A stretch of 39,812 nt of DNA from Bacteroidota bacterium (lineage in GTDB: Bacteria > Bacteroidota > Ignavibacteria > UBA10030 > UBA8401): assembly GCA_019455105.1 (NCBI GenBank), contig JACFMZ010000011.1, positions 1-39,812 on the forward strand, read 5' to 3'. The position numbers were made by a program, and so were the translations under genes. The notes below the pieces were generated by a model. That model was not told where the DNA came from. It searched no databases and worked only from the letters and a program-made list of their open reading frames with translations. This document shows, in pieces, positions 18,489 through 27,900 of this stretch; the first letter of the stretch is position 1; each line of letters opens with the position of its first letter.

Positions 18489-19709
18489 TTACTGTCGTAT
18501 TGCCTTTATCGGATCAAGATTTGATGCGAGTTTAGCCGGTATATACGAAGCCGTTAAACATAATATAATGCTGACAGCCGTAACAATAATAAAATTTTCA
18601 CTTTTGAATAATATCGGTACTGTGCTCATAAAGTAAATTGTACTCGGCAGGGAAAAGAAATGAAATGTTTGCTGCAGCCAGCAGACACTAAATCCAATGA
18701 AATTACCGAGTACTGTTCCGATGATACTAATAATAAGTCCCTGACGAAGAAATATTTTTCTAATATCTTTTGCCGAAGAGCCGAGCGAGCGAAGAATTCC
18801 AATTTGTTTTTTCTTTTCAAGAATCAACATAAGTAGAGTGCCGATAATATTTATTGCCGCAACCAAAGTAATTAACCCGAGTACAAGCGGAATTGGTTCT
18901 TTCTGAAGCTGAATCCATGTAAAAAGATTTCGATATTGTTGATAAATGGATCTGCCGAAAAATGGAAATCCTAATTCGGCAGAAATATTTTTTGCAAAGT
19001 GATTGGCATTTTCGGGATTGTTCAACATAATATCCAAGCCGGAAACTGCATCCGGCATATCAAAAATATCTTGTGCAGCGTGAATACTTGTGTAAAGATA
19101 CACATCGTCATATTCTGCCATTCCGGATTCATAAACTCCTTTTACAATTAAACCGGCAATTCTCGGCTGCACCGTCGCCGAAAACTCAGAAGGAATACCG
19201 AACGCAAGCAATGTATCGTTTATTGAAGCACCCAGTCGAGATAGAAGTTTTCTTCCGATAACACAATCATAAACACCGTCAGAATATTCATTCAATAATA
19301 TTTTCCCTTCAACGAGATATTTTGCAATATCCACTTCATTCGCAGAAGAAATTCCTTTAATTAAAACACCATCCGCTTGATCGTGATAACTGATCATTCC
19401 TTCTTTTGAAACAACCGGGCTAATAGAAACAACATCATTGTGTGTCCGAGATATTGTATTAATTATTTTTTGATATTCTTCGATGGGTTTATTTTGAAAT
19501 GTTGTTATCTGCACATGAGCCGTAAAACTGAACACTTTCCGTGTCAGCTCATGTTCAAAGCCGACGAGAATGGTTAAGGTAATTATTAATGCCGTAACAC
19601 CGAGCGTTACGCCGGTAACAGCAAAGGCGGTAATGAAGGAAATAAATTTCTGGCTTTGCGATTTCTGCGTTTTAAGAAAACGTTTTGCGATGTAAGCAGA
19701 ATAATGCAT
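18489..19709 (-). CDS. LolC/E-type lipoprotein-releasing ABC permease
   Basis: This intact 406-residue permease has the family layout: one TM near residues 25-50 (FITAFAVTGVTLGVTALIITLTILVG, described), a large periplasmic MacB-like domain, and three TM segments in the last 150 residues separated by the LEKKKQIGILRSLGSSAKDIRKIF coupling motif of FtsX permeases. The domain end PAKLASNLDPIKAIRQ is typical. Together with LolD and a partner permease it would extract lipoproteins from the inner membrane. It begins at the ATG at 19709, 2 nt after prfB ends, so it is in the prfB transcription unit. It is a paralogue of the frameshifted gene; which corresponds to LolC or LolE is not decidable. Confidence 0.85.
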   Translation of the reverse strand: MHYSAYIAKRFLKTQKSQSQKFISFITAFAVTGVTLGVTALIITLTILVGFEHELTRKVFSFTAHVQITTFQNKPIEEYQKIINTISRTHNDVVSISPVVSKEGMISYHDQADGVLIKGISSANEVDIAKYLVEGKILLNEYSDGVYDCVIGRKLLSRLGASINDTLLAFGIPSEFSATVQPRIAGLIVKGVYESGMAEYDDVYLYTSIHAAQDIFDMPDAVSGLDIMLNNPENANHFAKNISAELGFPFFGRSIYQQYRNLFTWIQLQKEPIPLVLGLITLVAAINIIGTLLMLILEKKKQIGILRSLGSSAKDIRKIFLRQGLIISIIGTVLGNFIGFSVCWLQQTFHFFSLPSTIYFMSTVPILFKSENFIIVTAVSIILCLTASYIPAKLASNLDPIKAIRQ

Positions 19710-19711
19710 TC

Positions 19712-20822
19712 TTAGGCAATTTTCGGGCTGCTGAACTGCATGAGATATGCTTGAATAAATTCATCAAGATCACCATCCATTACACCTTGAACATCGCTCG
19801 TTTCAACATCAGTGCGGTGATCTTTTACCATATTGTACGGATGAAAGACATATGAGCGAATCTGACTTCCCCATTCTATCTTTTTCTTTGTTCCTTCAAT
19901 GGCGGCAAGGCGCGCCTCTTCTTCTTCACGTTTTAATTGATACAATCTCGATTTTAGCATCTTCATTGCCCGCTCACGATTTTGAAACTGCGATCGCTCT
20001 TCCTGACACGCTACCACGACGCCGGTCGGCAAATGGCGAAGACGAACAGCCGTTTCAACTTTATTAACATTCTGCCCTCCTTTACCGCCTGAGCGATACG
20101 TTTCCATTTCAACATCGGCAGGATTAATTTCAATTTCTATATCATCATCAATTTCGGGATAGACAAAAACAGACGCGAAGGAGGTGTGTCGGCGTTTATT
20201 GGCATCGAAAGGAGAAATTCTCACCAAACGGTGCACGCCCGATTCGGCTTTAAGATAGCCGAAAGCATATTCACCGGTAATTTCAAGGGTGGCGCTTTTT
20301 ATTCCGGCGCCGTCGCCGTCTAAACGTTCAAGAAGGGCAACTTTATATCCTTTTTCTTCACACCAGCGCAGATACATTCGGAGAAGCATTTCTGCCCAAT
20401 CCTGCGACTCAGTTCCTCCGGCTCCCGAGTGAATATTTAAGAGAGCATTTCTTTTATCATCAACCCCGCTCAGCATATTGCGAAATTCCAAATCCGAAAG
20501 CGCATGCTGAATTGTACGAATTTCGATTTCTATTTCTTTTTCAAACGATTCATCCTTTGCTTCTTCAGCAATTTCTATAAGCGCTGTTGAATCGTTAATT
20601 TTCGCTTGAATGGTATTCCAACTGTCAACCCAGCTTTTTCTGGAATTAATCTCCTGCATTATTTTTTGCGCGGCAATATTATCATTCCAGAAATTAGCAT
20701 CAGATGTTTTTTTCTGCAGTTCCGCTAGTTGTGTTTCTTTTCCGTCAATGTCAAAGAAACCTCCGCAATTGTGAAAGGCGCTCTTGAAGTGATTGTAATT
20801 GTTCTTTTGATTCATCAAACAT
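19712..20822 (-). CDS. prfB: peptide chain release factor 2 with programmed +1 frameshift
   Basis: RF2 terminates translation at UGA and UAA. The ribosome-binding GGQ motif is in [15 protein letters not shown] and the codon-recognition SPF motif is in [11 protein letters not shown]. The 23-codon leader starts at the ATG at 20822 ([20 protein letters not shown]) and runs into an in-frame TGA at 20751-20753. Just before it stand GGAGG (20760-20764) and CTT-TGA-C, the known bacterial RF2 slip site. Skipping one base continues as [15 protein letters not shown] to the stop at 19712, giving a 369-residue protein. A simple reading from 20818 (MMNQKN...) is out of frame with the first residues and should not be used. 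Production is thus autoregulated by RF2 level. The ATG shares its A with the TAA of the upstream gene (TAATG). Confidence 0.95.
20750..20765 (-). promoter_or_regulatory. programmed +1 ribosomal frameshift site in prfB
   Basis: On the minus strand the order is CGGAGG (20760-20765), TTT, then CTTTGAC (20750-20756), with a 3-nt spacer as in the classic AGGGGG-TAT-CTTTGAC of E. coli prfB. The internal Shine-Dalgarno-like box and the slow UGA decoding drive the ribosome one base forward when RF2 is scarce. Confidence 0.93.
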
Positions 20823-21145
20823 TATAATGTTTCCTCAATTTCTATTTCCATACGAAGCATGACGCTGCTTAACGTTTTTCCTTGTGCATCGTTTTTTAAT
20901 GATTTTGTTCCGCCCCCGCCGAGCACATGATGAAGAAGAAAATTTAATGCGCCGATATTCGGCAGTTCGAAGCGATCAACATTTCCGAAACAAATTCCTT
21001 CAAAATGTTTCTTTACCCGTTCTTCAGTAACATATTTTTTCAACAAAGAATAATATTCAGGTTTTCGGGCAATAATACCGACGTTACCGGTATCTCCTTT
21101 ATCACCGGAGCGGGCGTGTGCAATTTGCAACAGTTGAATTTTCAT
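20822..21145 (-). CDS. AtuA-associated small domain protein
   Basis: The 107-residue protein contains AHARSGDKGDTGNVGIIARKPEYY at the N-terminus (24 residues, described in part as HARSGDKGDTGNVGI) and ALNFLLHHVLGGGGTKSL in the centre. These are the features of the small C-terminal AtuA-like domain that usually follows the DUF1446 domain. Here it is a separate gene: its ATG overlaps the stop of the DUF1446 gene (ATGA) and its TAA overlaps the prfB ATG. It is presumably the partner subunit of the DUF1446 protein. The reaction is not established for this family beyond its link with terpene and acyl-CoA catabolism. Confidence 0.82.
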   Translation of the reverse strand: MKIQLLQIAHARSGDKGDTGNVGIIARKPEYYSLLKKYVTEERVKKHFEGICFGNVDRFELPNIGALNFLLHHVLGGGGTKSLKNDAQGKTLSSVMLRMEIEIEETL

Positions 21146-22503
21146 ATTGACCTCACTTCAACGTTCGGCGTAACGGCTGATTTGGGTATTAATGCGGGCC
21201 AATATGCAATAACATCACTCGGTTTTGGTCTTCCGCCGGCAAACCCTGTTACCGAAGGGGGACCGGTTAAAATTAATGGAGCAATTTCTCTTCCGAATCT
21301 TTCAATGGCAGCTTTGTCTTTTCCGCGCACACCGATACGCATAACTACTTCGTTCAACGCATCGGCATTTTTTGCCAGAGGACCAAAACAGGAATTGTAT
21401 CCGAGGAATTCAGTTTTTATTTCGTCAAATTCTAATCCTAATATTTTTAACCTCGCACGCAAAATTTCATCAGCTTTTTGTGCTTTTGCAAGTGCATCGG
21501 GCCAGGCATAGGTTAAGGTTGAAAACGCCGTGTAACCGTCAAAATACGCCATTGAAACTTTATATGAATCGGTTGCCTCTCTTCCTTTCACTTGAGCAAC
21601 TTCTACCCGATTTTCGCCGACATCTTCAAGATGAATAGAAGTAAAATCCGCAACGCAGTCTGGAGTAATATAGTTGCGGGGATTTCCAATTTCATACAGC
21701 AATTGCTCCTTAACCGTTGCGGAAGAAACCAAACCGCCCGTACCTTCATGCTTTGTAATAATAAATTTTCCGTCAGGAAATGCTTCAGCAATCGGGAACC
21801 CTATGTTAGCAAGGTCTGGAACAGATTTCCAATCGCCGGTAAAATTTCCGCCGCTTGCCTGACCGCCGCATTCAAGAATATGGCCGGCGACAGTGCCCGA
21901 TGCAATTTTATTCCAATCATTCCATGCCCAGCCGAATTCATACATCATCGGCGCCAACGTTAAGCCCGTATCGGTTGTTCTGCCGGTAATAACAATCTGT
22001 GCGCCTTGCTGTAGAGCTTCAACAATCGGTTTGGCGCCGAAATAAACATTTGCACTGATTACATCGATTCGCACGGAAGAAAGTTTTTCTCCCGTTTCCA
22101 TATTATCAAGAAAAATATTCTTTTCAGCAAGAGAATCGATTTTGCCAAGAATATCATCACCAAACACTACGCCGATTTTTAAATTTTTGATTTGATGTTT
22201 TTTTGCAACTTCAAAAATTGCATCGCGGCAGGCAAGAGGATTTACTCCGCCTCCGTTGGTAATAACCTTAATTCCCTTTTGAACAATATCAGGAAGAATT
22301 TCATCGAAAAGTGGAATTAAATCTTTGGCGTACCCCAGCTTCGGATCTTTCAATTTTTGTTTTTGAAGAATAGACATTGTTACTTCAGCTAGATAATCAA
22401 GCATCATATAATCAATGTCTCCTTTACGGACTTGATCAATCGGAGCGGTTTGTAAATCACCCCAAAATCCTTGTCCGGAAGCTATGCGAATTTTTTCTTT
22501 CAT
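21142..22503 (-). CDS. AtuA family protein (DUF1446)
   Basis: The 453-residue protein has the DUF1446 signature: MKEKIRIASGQGFWGDLQ, VITNGGGVNPLACRDAI, ANVYFGAKPIVEALQQGAQIVITGR, GHILECGGQASGGNFTG and KHEGTGGLVSSATVKEQLLYE. Family members lie in acyclic-terpene utilisation or acyl-CoA degradation operons, but the catalysed reaction is unresolved. No signal peptide is present, so it is cytoplasmic. It is fused to the small AtuA domain in many bacteria, whereas here the two are separate overlapping genes. No other catabolic gene is adjacent: upstream is aspS at 85 nt, downstream is prfB. Its role therefore cannot be read from context. Confidence 0.82.
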   Translation of the reverse strand: MKEKIRIASGQGFWGDLQTAPIDQVRKGDIDYMMLDYLAEVTMSILQKQKLKDPKLGYAKDLIPLFDEILPDIVQKGIKVITNGGGVNPLACRDAIFEVAKKHQIKNLKIGVVFGDDILGKIDSLAEKNIFLDNMETGEKLSSVRIDVISANVYFGAKPIVEALQQGAQIVITGRTTDTGLTLAPMMYEFGWAWNDWNKIASGTVAGHILECGGQASGGNFTGDWKSVPDLANIGFPIAEAFPDGKFIITKHEGTGGLVSSATVKEQLLYEIGNPRNYITPDCVADFTSIHLEDVGENRVEVAQVKGREATDSYKVSMAYFDGYTAFSTLTYAWPDALAKAQKADEILRARLKILGLEFDEIKTEFLGYNSCFGPLAKNADALNEVVMRIGVRGKDKAAIERFGREIAPLILTGPPSVTGFAGGRPKPSDVIAYWPALIPKSAVTPNVEVRSI

Positions 22504-22587
22504 AAAATTCTTTTTCTCACTGAATGTTTGTCAGATTGAATTACCGTTGAAAGATTTTTCAGCATCAGAAATATTGATACGGAATTT

Positions 22588-24351
22588 TTATTTTAATTTT
22601 ATATGCAGTTCGTCTAACTGTTTCTTATCCACTTCTGAAGGATTATCATCCATAAGTGAATAACCGCTGCTGGTTTTTGGAAACGCAATCACATCACGAA
22701 TTGATTTTGAATTTGTCAGCAGCATGGCGATACGGTCAAAGCCGAATGCAATTCCTCCGTGCGGCGGTGCGCCGAATTTAAAGGCATCAAGCATAAAGCC
22801 GAATTTTGTTTTCGCTTCTTCCGTGCCGATTCCGAGTAAGCTGAAGACTTTACTTTGCATTTCCGAATTAAAAATACGAATGCTGCCGCCGGCAATCTCG
22901 TTTCCGTTTAATACCAAATCATACGCCCGCGCTCTCGCCTTCGGCGGGTCGGTGTTTAAGAAATGTTCATCTTCCGGCTTCGGCGATGTGAACGGATGAT
23001 GCATGGCAACAAAACGCTTTTCTTCTTCCGAATATTCAAACATTGGGAAATCAACAACCCAAAGTAAGTTCCATTTGTTTTCATCTGTCAAGTTAAGCCG
23101 TTTTGCCATTTCAAGACGAAGCGTGCCGAGCGTAGAATATGTTTTCTGCCAGGTATCGGAAACGATAAAGACATTATCGCCTGGCTTTGCTCCTGCCGCT
23201 TCGCAAATTTTCAAACAAATTTCATTGCCGAGAAATTTTTCAATAGCGGAATCAATTCCTTTGTCCGTTAACTTAATGTATGCCAGTCCGCCGACACCGA
23301 GTGACTTTGTAAAGTCAACCAGATTATCCATTTGATTGCGCGTAAAGCCGGCCCCACCGGGAACCGCAAAGCCGGCGACAACATTTCCTTTCTTAACGCT
23401 CTCCGAAAATACTTTGAAACCGGAATCTTTCACGAGTTCACTGAAATCAGCAAACTTTAATCCGAACCGAAGATCGGGCTTATCGCTTCCGTATCCTTCC
23501 ATCGCCTCTTTGTATGATAAACGAGGAAACGGAGTTTGAACTTCTATATTTAATAATTCTTTGAAGAATTTCTTCATTAATCCTTCAACGATCGTTTGAA
23601 TATCAAGTTCATCAATGAAGGACATTTCAACATCAATCTGCGTAAATTCCGGCTGACGGTCCGCGCGTAAATCTTCATCACGGAAACATTTTACCACTTG
23701 AAAATAACGATCGAACCCTGCCACCATAAGAATCTGTTTATACGTTTGCGGAGATTGCGGCAGCGCATAAAATTTGCCGGGGTTAATTCTGCTGGGAACA
23801 AGAAAATCACGCGCTCCTTCCGGCGTGCTTTTCATAAGAACGGGAGTTTCTATTTCAACAAAATTATGTTCATCAAAATATTTTCTCGTTATCTGATACA
23901 TTTTATGTCTGAACAACAATCTTTTTTGCATTTCAGAACGACGCAAATCAAGATACCGGTATTTTAAACGAAGATCTTCATTGGTATCAATATCATCTTC
24001 AATAGCAAATGGCGGATTTTCGGCTTTGTTTAAAATCACTAATTCCATTCCGACAACATCAACTTCGCCGGTTAAAATTTTCGGATTGATGGTTCCTTCG
24101 GGGCGCTGTTCAACTTTGCCTGTTACGGAAATAACATATTCGCTGCGAAGCTCTTTTGCCAGCTGATGTGCTTTCTCTTCATACTGCGGACCGAAGACCA
24201 CTTGGGTAATTCCATAACGGTCTCGTAAATCGATAAAAATAACTCCGCCGAGATCTCTTCGAGTATCAACCCAGCCGGTGAGAGTAATAGGTTGCCCAAT
24301 GTGAGAAGGACGCAATTCGCCGCACGTGTGTGTGCGTTTTTTATACTGCAT
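22588..24351 (-). CDS. aspS: aspartate--tRNA ligase (class II, bacterial type)
   Basis: The 587-residue enzyme has an N-terminal OB-fold anticodon domain (ITLTGWVDTRRDLGG, about 22-36), the class II motif 2 with FRDEDLRADRQPEFTQID (223-240) and motif 3 GAPPHGGIAFGFDRIAML near the end. An inserted GAD domain occurs in the middle, as in bacterial AspRS. It charges tRNA-Asp; whether it also charges tRNA-Asn cannot be decided. The ATG at 24351 follows a hairpin and an AAGGAA box (see findings). The preceding trxA gene is 268 nt upstream behind a terminator, so aspS has its own control region. Confidence 0.96.
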   Translation of the reverse strand: MQYKKRTHTCGELRPSHIGQPITLTGWVDTRRDLGGVIFIDLRDRYGITQVVFGPQYEEKAHQLAKELRSEYVISVTGKVEQRPEGTINPKILTGEVDVVGMELVILNKAENPPFAIEDDIDTNEDLRLKYRYLDLRRSEMQKRLLFRHKMYQITRKYFDEHNFVEIETPVLMKSTPEGARDFLVPSRINPGKFYALPQSPQTYKQILMVAGFDRYFQVVKCFRDEDLRADRQPEFTQIDVEMSFIDELDIQTIVEGLMKKFFKELLNIEVQTPFPRLSYKEAMEGYGSDKPDLRFGLKFADFSELVKDSGFKVFSESVKKGNVVAGFAVPGGAGFTRNQMDNLVDFTKSLGVGGLAYIKLTDKGIDSAIEKFLGNEICLKICEAAGAKPGDNVFIVSDTWQKTYSTLGTLRLEMAKRLNLTDENKWNLLWVVDFPMFEYSEEEKRFVAMHHPFTSPKPEDEHFLNTDPPKARARAYDLVLNGNEIAGGSIRIFNSEMQSKVFSLLGIGTEEAKTKFGFMLDAFKFGAPPHGGIAFGFDRIAMLLTNSKSIRDVIAFPKTSSGYSLMDDNPSEVDKKQLDELHIKLK

Positions 24352-24374
24352 GTGTGTAAGGAAATTCCTTTCAA

Positions 24375-24396
24375 TAAAAAATCCCTTTACAGGGAT
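24375..24396 (-). terminator. terminator-like hairpin in the aspS leader
   Basis: On the minus strand ATCCCT-GTAA-AGGGAT (24381-24396) is followed by TTTTTATTG, then an AAAGGAA box and a 13-nt palindrome AAGGAATTTCCTT (24358-24370) before the aspS ATG. The stem is only 6 bp. It could be an attenuator, a weak terminator of read-through, or incidental. Confidence 0.45.
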
Positions 24397-24466
24397 AAAG
24401 TTTTTGAGAAAACCGATTATCTGTGTTCAAGATAGCGAAAAAAGGGGGGTTTTTCAATTCAAGAAA

Positions 24467-24494
24467 TAAAAAAATCCCGCTTAATTTGCGGGAT
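24467..24494 (-). terminator. rho-independent terminator after trxA
   Basis: Minus strand ATCCCGC (24488-24494), AAATTAA loop, GCGGGAT (24474-24480), then TTTTTTT. It sits about 125 nt past the trxA stop and closes the dnaE-trxA unit. Confidence 0.8.
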
Positions 24495-24570
24495 ATTTCA
24501 TCTTACAAAATACTTGTTATTTCAAGTTTTGAGAGTTTGAAAAATTTTGATTATACAATATTCACAATCA

Positions 24571-24619
24571 GATTCCTCGCTCGCCCCTACGGGGCTGTAC
24601 CAAGAATGACAAAACAATG
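24571..24619. repeat. GC-rich intergenic hairpin segment
   Basis: GCCCC-TAC-GGGGC (24583-24595) lies in an otherwise AT-rich gap after trxA, within CCTCGCTCGCCCCTACGGGG. The composition differs from its surroundings and suggests a dispersed intergenic repeat, but no second full copy is in the window. Confidence 0.35.
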
Positions 24620-24943
24620 TTAATTTAAATGAGGCGTAATTTTATCAATAAGATTTCGCTTGGGGACAGCGCCGACAAGCTGATCGACAACTTTTCCTCC
24701 TTTGAAAATCAATAAGGTAGGAATACTGCGAATACCGAACTGCGTCGATATCTGCGGGTTTGCATCAACATCCAATTTCCCGAATTTCATTTTTCCGTCG
24801 TATTCTTTCGCAAGTTCTTCAACAATCGGCGCAATCATTTTGCATGGTCCGCACCAGGTAGCCCAAAAATCCACAAGGACAGGCATTTGTGAATCCATGA
24901 CTTCATTCTTAAAATTTGCATCGGTTACTTCTATCGGTTTCAT
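24620..24943 (-). CDS. trxA: thioredoxin
   Basis: The 107-residue cytoplasmic thioredoxin has the canonical [10 protein letters not shown] active site (in [12 protein letters not shown]) and the cis-proline in [11 protein letters not shown]. Length, conserved KLDVDANPQ and the final PKRNLIDKI helix match TrxA. It reduces disulfides of ribonucleotide reductase and other proteins using thioredoxin reductase. A good ribosome binding site (AAGGAG) precedes the ATG at 24943. It starts 22 nt after dnaE, so it is cotranscribed with it, followed by the terminator at 24467-24494. Confidence 0.96.
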   Translation of the reverse strand: MKPIEVTDANFKNEVMDSQMPVLVDFWATWCGPCKMIAPIVEELAKEYDGKMKFGKLDVDANPQISTQFGIRSIPTLLIFKGGKVVDQLVGAVPKRNLIDKITPHLN

Positions 24944-24965
24944 TGTAACTCCTTAAAAATAATTG

Positions 24966-27900
24966 TTAATAAATTTTCACCGCTCGATCGCCGAGAAGGT
25001 TTTTTACGCTTTCCAAGAAATCGTGTGTAGGATTAATATTAAATAGTGTTGATTTAAAATTCTGCTGCGCCGTAAATTCTTTTCCCATAACGCTGAAATA
25101 ACAGGCACAGTTCCCTCCTTTATTATTTTCCAAAAGTTCTTTCAGTTTTGTAAGGGTAATATCTGAAATCTCATCGGCATTAAGAAGGAGATAAAGTTTT
25201 TTTGCGAATTTTTCTGTTGCAGAGTCCAAAGAAAGGAATTCATCGACAATAATTTTAATAACGTTGCCGTTTATCTCTCCTTTGCCTCGCACCAAGAGCA
25301 TTGCTTCTTCCGTAATTAGTTTTTCATACTTTTTGTAAACACTGGAGAAGACGACACATTCTGCTTTACCGGTAAAATCTTCAATGGTAAGAAACGCCAT
25401 TGTTTTGCCTTTCTTATCCAATTTCTTTTTAATGTTGGTAATAATACCGCCCGCTTTTATTTCGCCGCTTTTTATTCCTTCTACATCACCGAGATGAACA
25501 TCGGCAAACGCATTAATTTCTTTTTCATACTTTAGGAGCGGATGACCGGAGAGGAAAAATCCTAATACAGCTTTTTCCCGTGCCAGCTTTTCAGATTCGC
25601 TCCACATTGCTGCCGTTGGAAGAGACGGTGCATAAGAAGCAACATCAGATTTATTTTCATTACCGCCGAAGAGATTATCTTGTCCCCGCTCAGCGTGTGT
25701 CTGAGCTTCAGCGGCTGCGTGAACCGTCTGCTCAACTGCTAAAAGTAGCTGTGCACGATTGTTATTGACTCCGTCAAATGCGCCGGCTTGGATTAAACTT
25801 TCAAGTGTTTTTTTATTTACGGAACGCAGATCGACTTTTACGCAGAAATCGTAGAATGAAGTAAATCTCCCTTTTGTCTTTCGTACTTCAACAATTGCCT
25901 CAACGGCATTCATACCGACATTCTTAATTGCTGCCATGCCGAAACGAATGCTTCCGTTAATCACATTAAATTTACTTTCACTTTCATTGATATCGGGAGG
26001 AAGAACCGGGATGCCGAGTTTGCGGCAATCATCTATAAACTGAACAACTTTATCCGTTGAGGCAATTTCCGATGTTAATGTTGCGGCCATATATTCAGCG
26101 GGAAAATGCGCTTTTAAATACGCCGTTTGATACGCTACGAGTGAATACGCAACAGAGTGAGATTTATTAAACCCATAGGATGCAAATTTTTCAAGCAATT
26201 CAAATAATTCATTTGCTTTATCTTCCTTTAATCCGCTGGTTTGCCGCACTCCGTTGATAAATGCGGGCTTCATCTCCGCCATTTTCTTTTTATCTTTTTT
26301 CCCCATCGCGCGGCGCATATCATCCGCTTTGGAGAGTGTGAAGCCGGCAATTTCCGAAGCAATTCGCATCACCTGTTCTTGATAGACAATGACGCCGTAC
26401 GTTTCACGCAAAATCGGTTCCATCTTGGGATGAAGATATTTTATTTCGGCTTTTCCGTGTTTGCGTTTAATAAAATCGCCGATGTTTTCCATCGGTCCCG
26501 GACGGTAGAGTGCGTTCATTGCCACAAGATCGGTTATCGCTGTCGGTTTTAATTTACGAAGCCAGTCCTGCATTCCGGAACTTTCAAATTGAAACACGGC
26601 AATGGTTTGTCCTTTTCCGAACAACTCGAAAGTCTTTTGATCATCTTCGGGAAGCGTGTCGAGGTTAATTTCAATTTGATAATTTTTCTTAATGAGATTA
26701 AGAGTTTCTTCTATAACCGTCAGCGTGCGAAGGCCGAGAAAGTCCATTTTTAACAATCCGGCATCTTCAAGGTCTTTCATAGTGTACTGCGTAACAAGAT
26801 CGCCTTGGGGCGATTTACACATCGGCACATAATCAATAAGCGGACCGGGAGCGATAACTACACCGGCGGCATGGGTGCTGGTCTGGCGGTTCATTCCTTC
26901 AAGAGTTTTTCCGACATCGAACATCTGTTGAATTTTCGGATCAGAACTTTCTTTGAATGGCTTTAATTCAGGAATTGAATCCAACGCTTCCTGTATTCCT
27001 ATGACTTTTCCCTGCACACTAGGAATAAGTTTATTAATACTTTCAACCGTCTGCAAAGGAATACCAAGAACGCGCGCAACATCTTTTAAAACAGCTTTGG
27101 AGGAAAGCGTACCGAAAGTAATAATTTGTGCAACAGAATCTGCGCCATATTTTTCGCGCACGTAATCTATAACGATGCTTCGTTTCTCGTCGGAAAAATC
27201 AACGTCAATGTCAGGCATTGAAACACGATCGGGATTAAGAAAACGTTCAAACAGTAAATCATATTTCAACGGATCAACGTTGGTGATGCCTGTTGCATAC
27301 GCTACAATACTGCCGGCGGCGCTTCCGCGTCCCGGACCAACCATAACGCCTCGATCTCTTGCCGCTTTAATGAAATCCGCGACAATGAGAATATAGCCAG
27401 CGTATCCCATTCTGTTAATAACAGAAAGTTCAAACTTCATGCGCTGTTCAATTGTATCGTTCAGAACAGGATATCGTTTTTTTATTCCGCTCCACGCCAG
27501 TTGTTCAAGATATTCCTCCAATGTAGAAACACCGGCATCTTGCGGAATCGGAAACTTCGGCATGTGATTGGTTTTGAGATCTAATTGAAGATTACATTTT
27601 TCTGTAATTTCCAACGTGCTTTGAATTGCTTCAGGAAAATCTTTAAACAATTCGCACATTTCATCTTGGCTCTTAAAATAAATTTGGTCGGTGCCATAGC
27701 GGAGAATGGTTATATCCGGAGGATTTGCCGCGTTAGCATCGGGAATATTGAGCATAATATTATGCGCCGCGGCATGCTGCTGCCGGATATAATGCGAATC
27801 ATTCGTCGCGACAATTTTTATTCCGAGTTCTTTAGCAAGTTTCGGTGCATCGCGGAGAACAATTTGTTCATCAGAAATGTTATGATTTTGAATTTCAATG

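Noticed and set aside
20755-20818. RF2 start at 20818 reading [12 protein letters not shown]
   Set aside because: The residues before FFDIDGK do not look like RF2, and the neighbouring frame has the correct leader plus a slip site, so this reading is out of frame until the shift.
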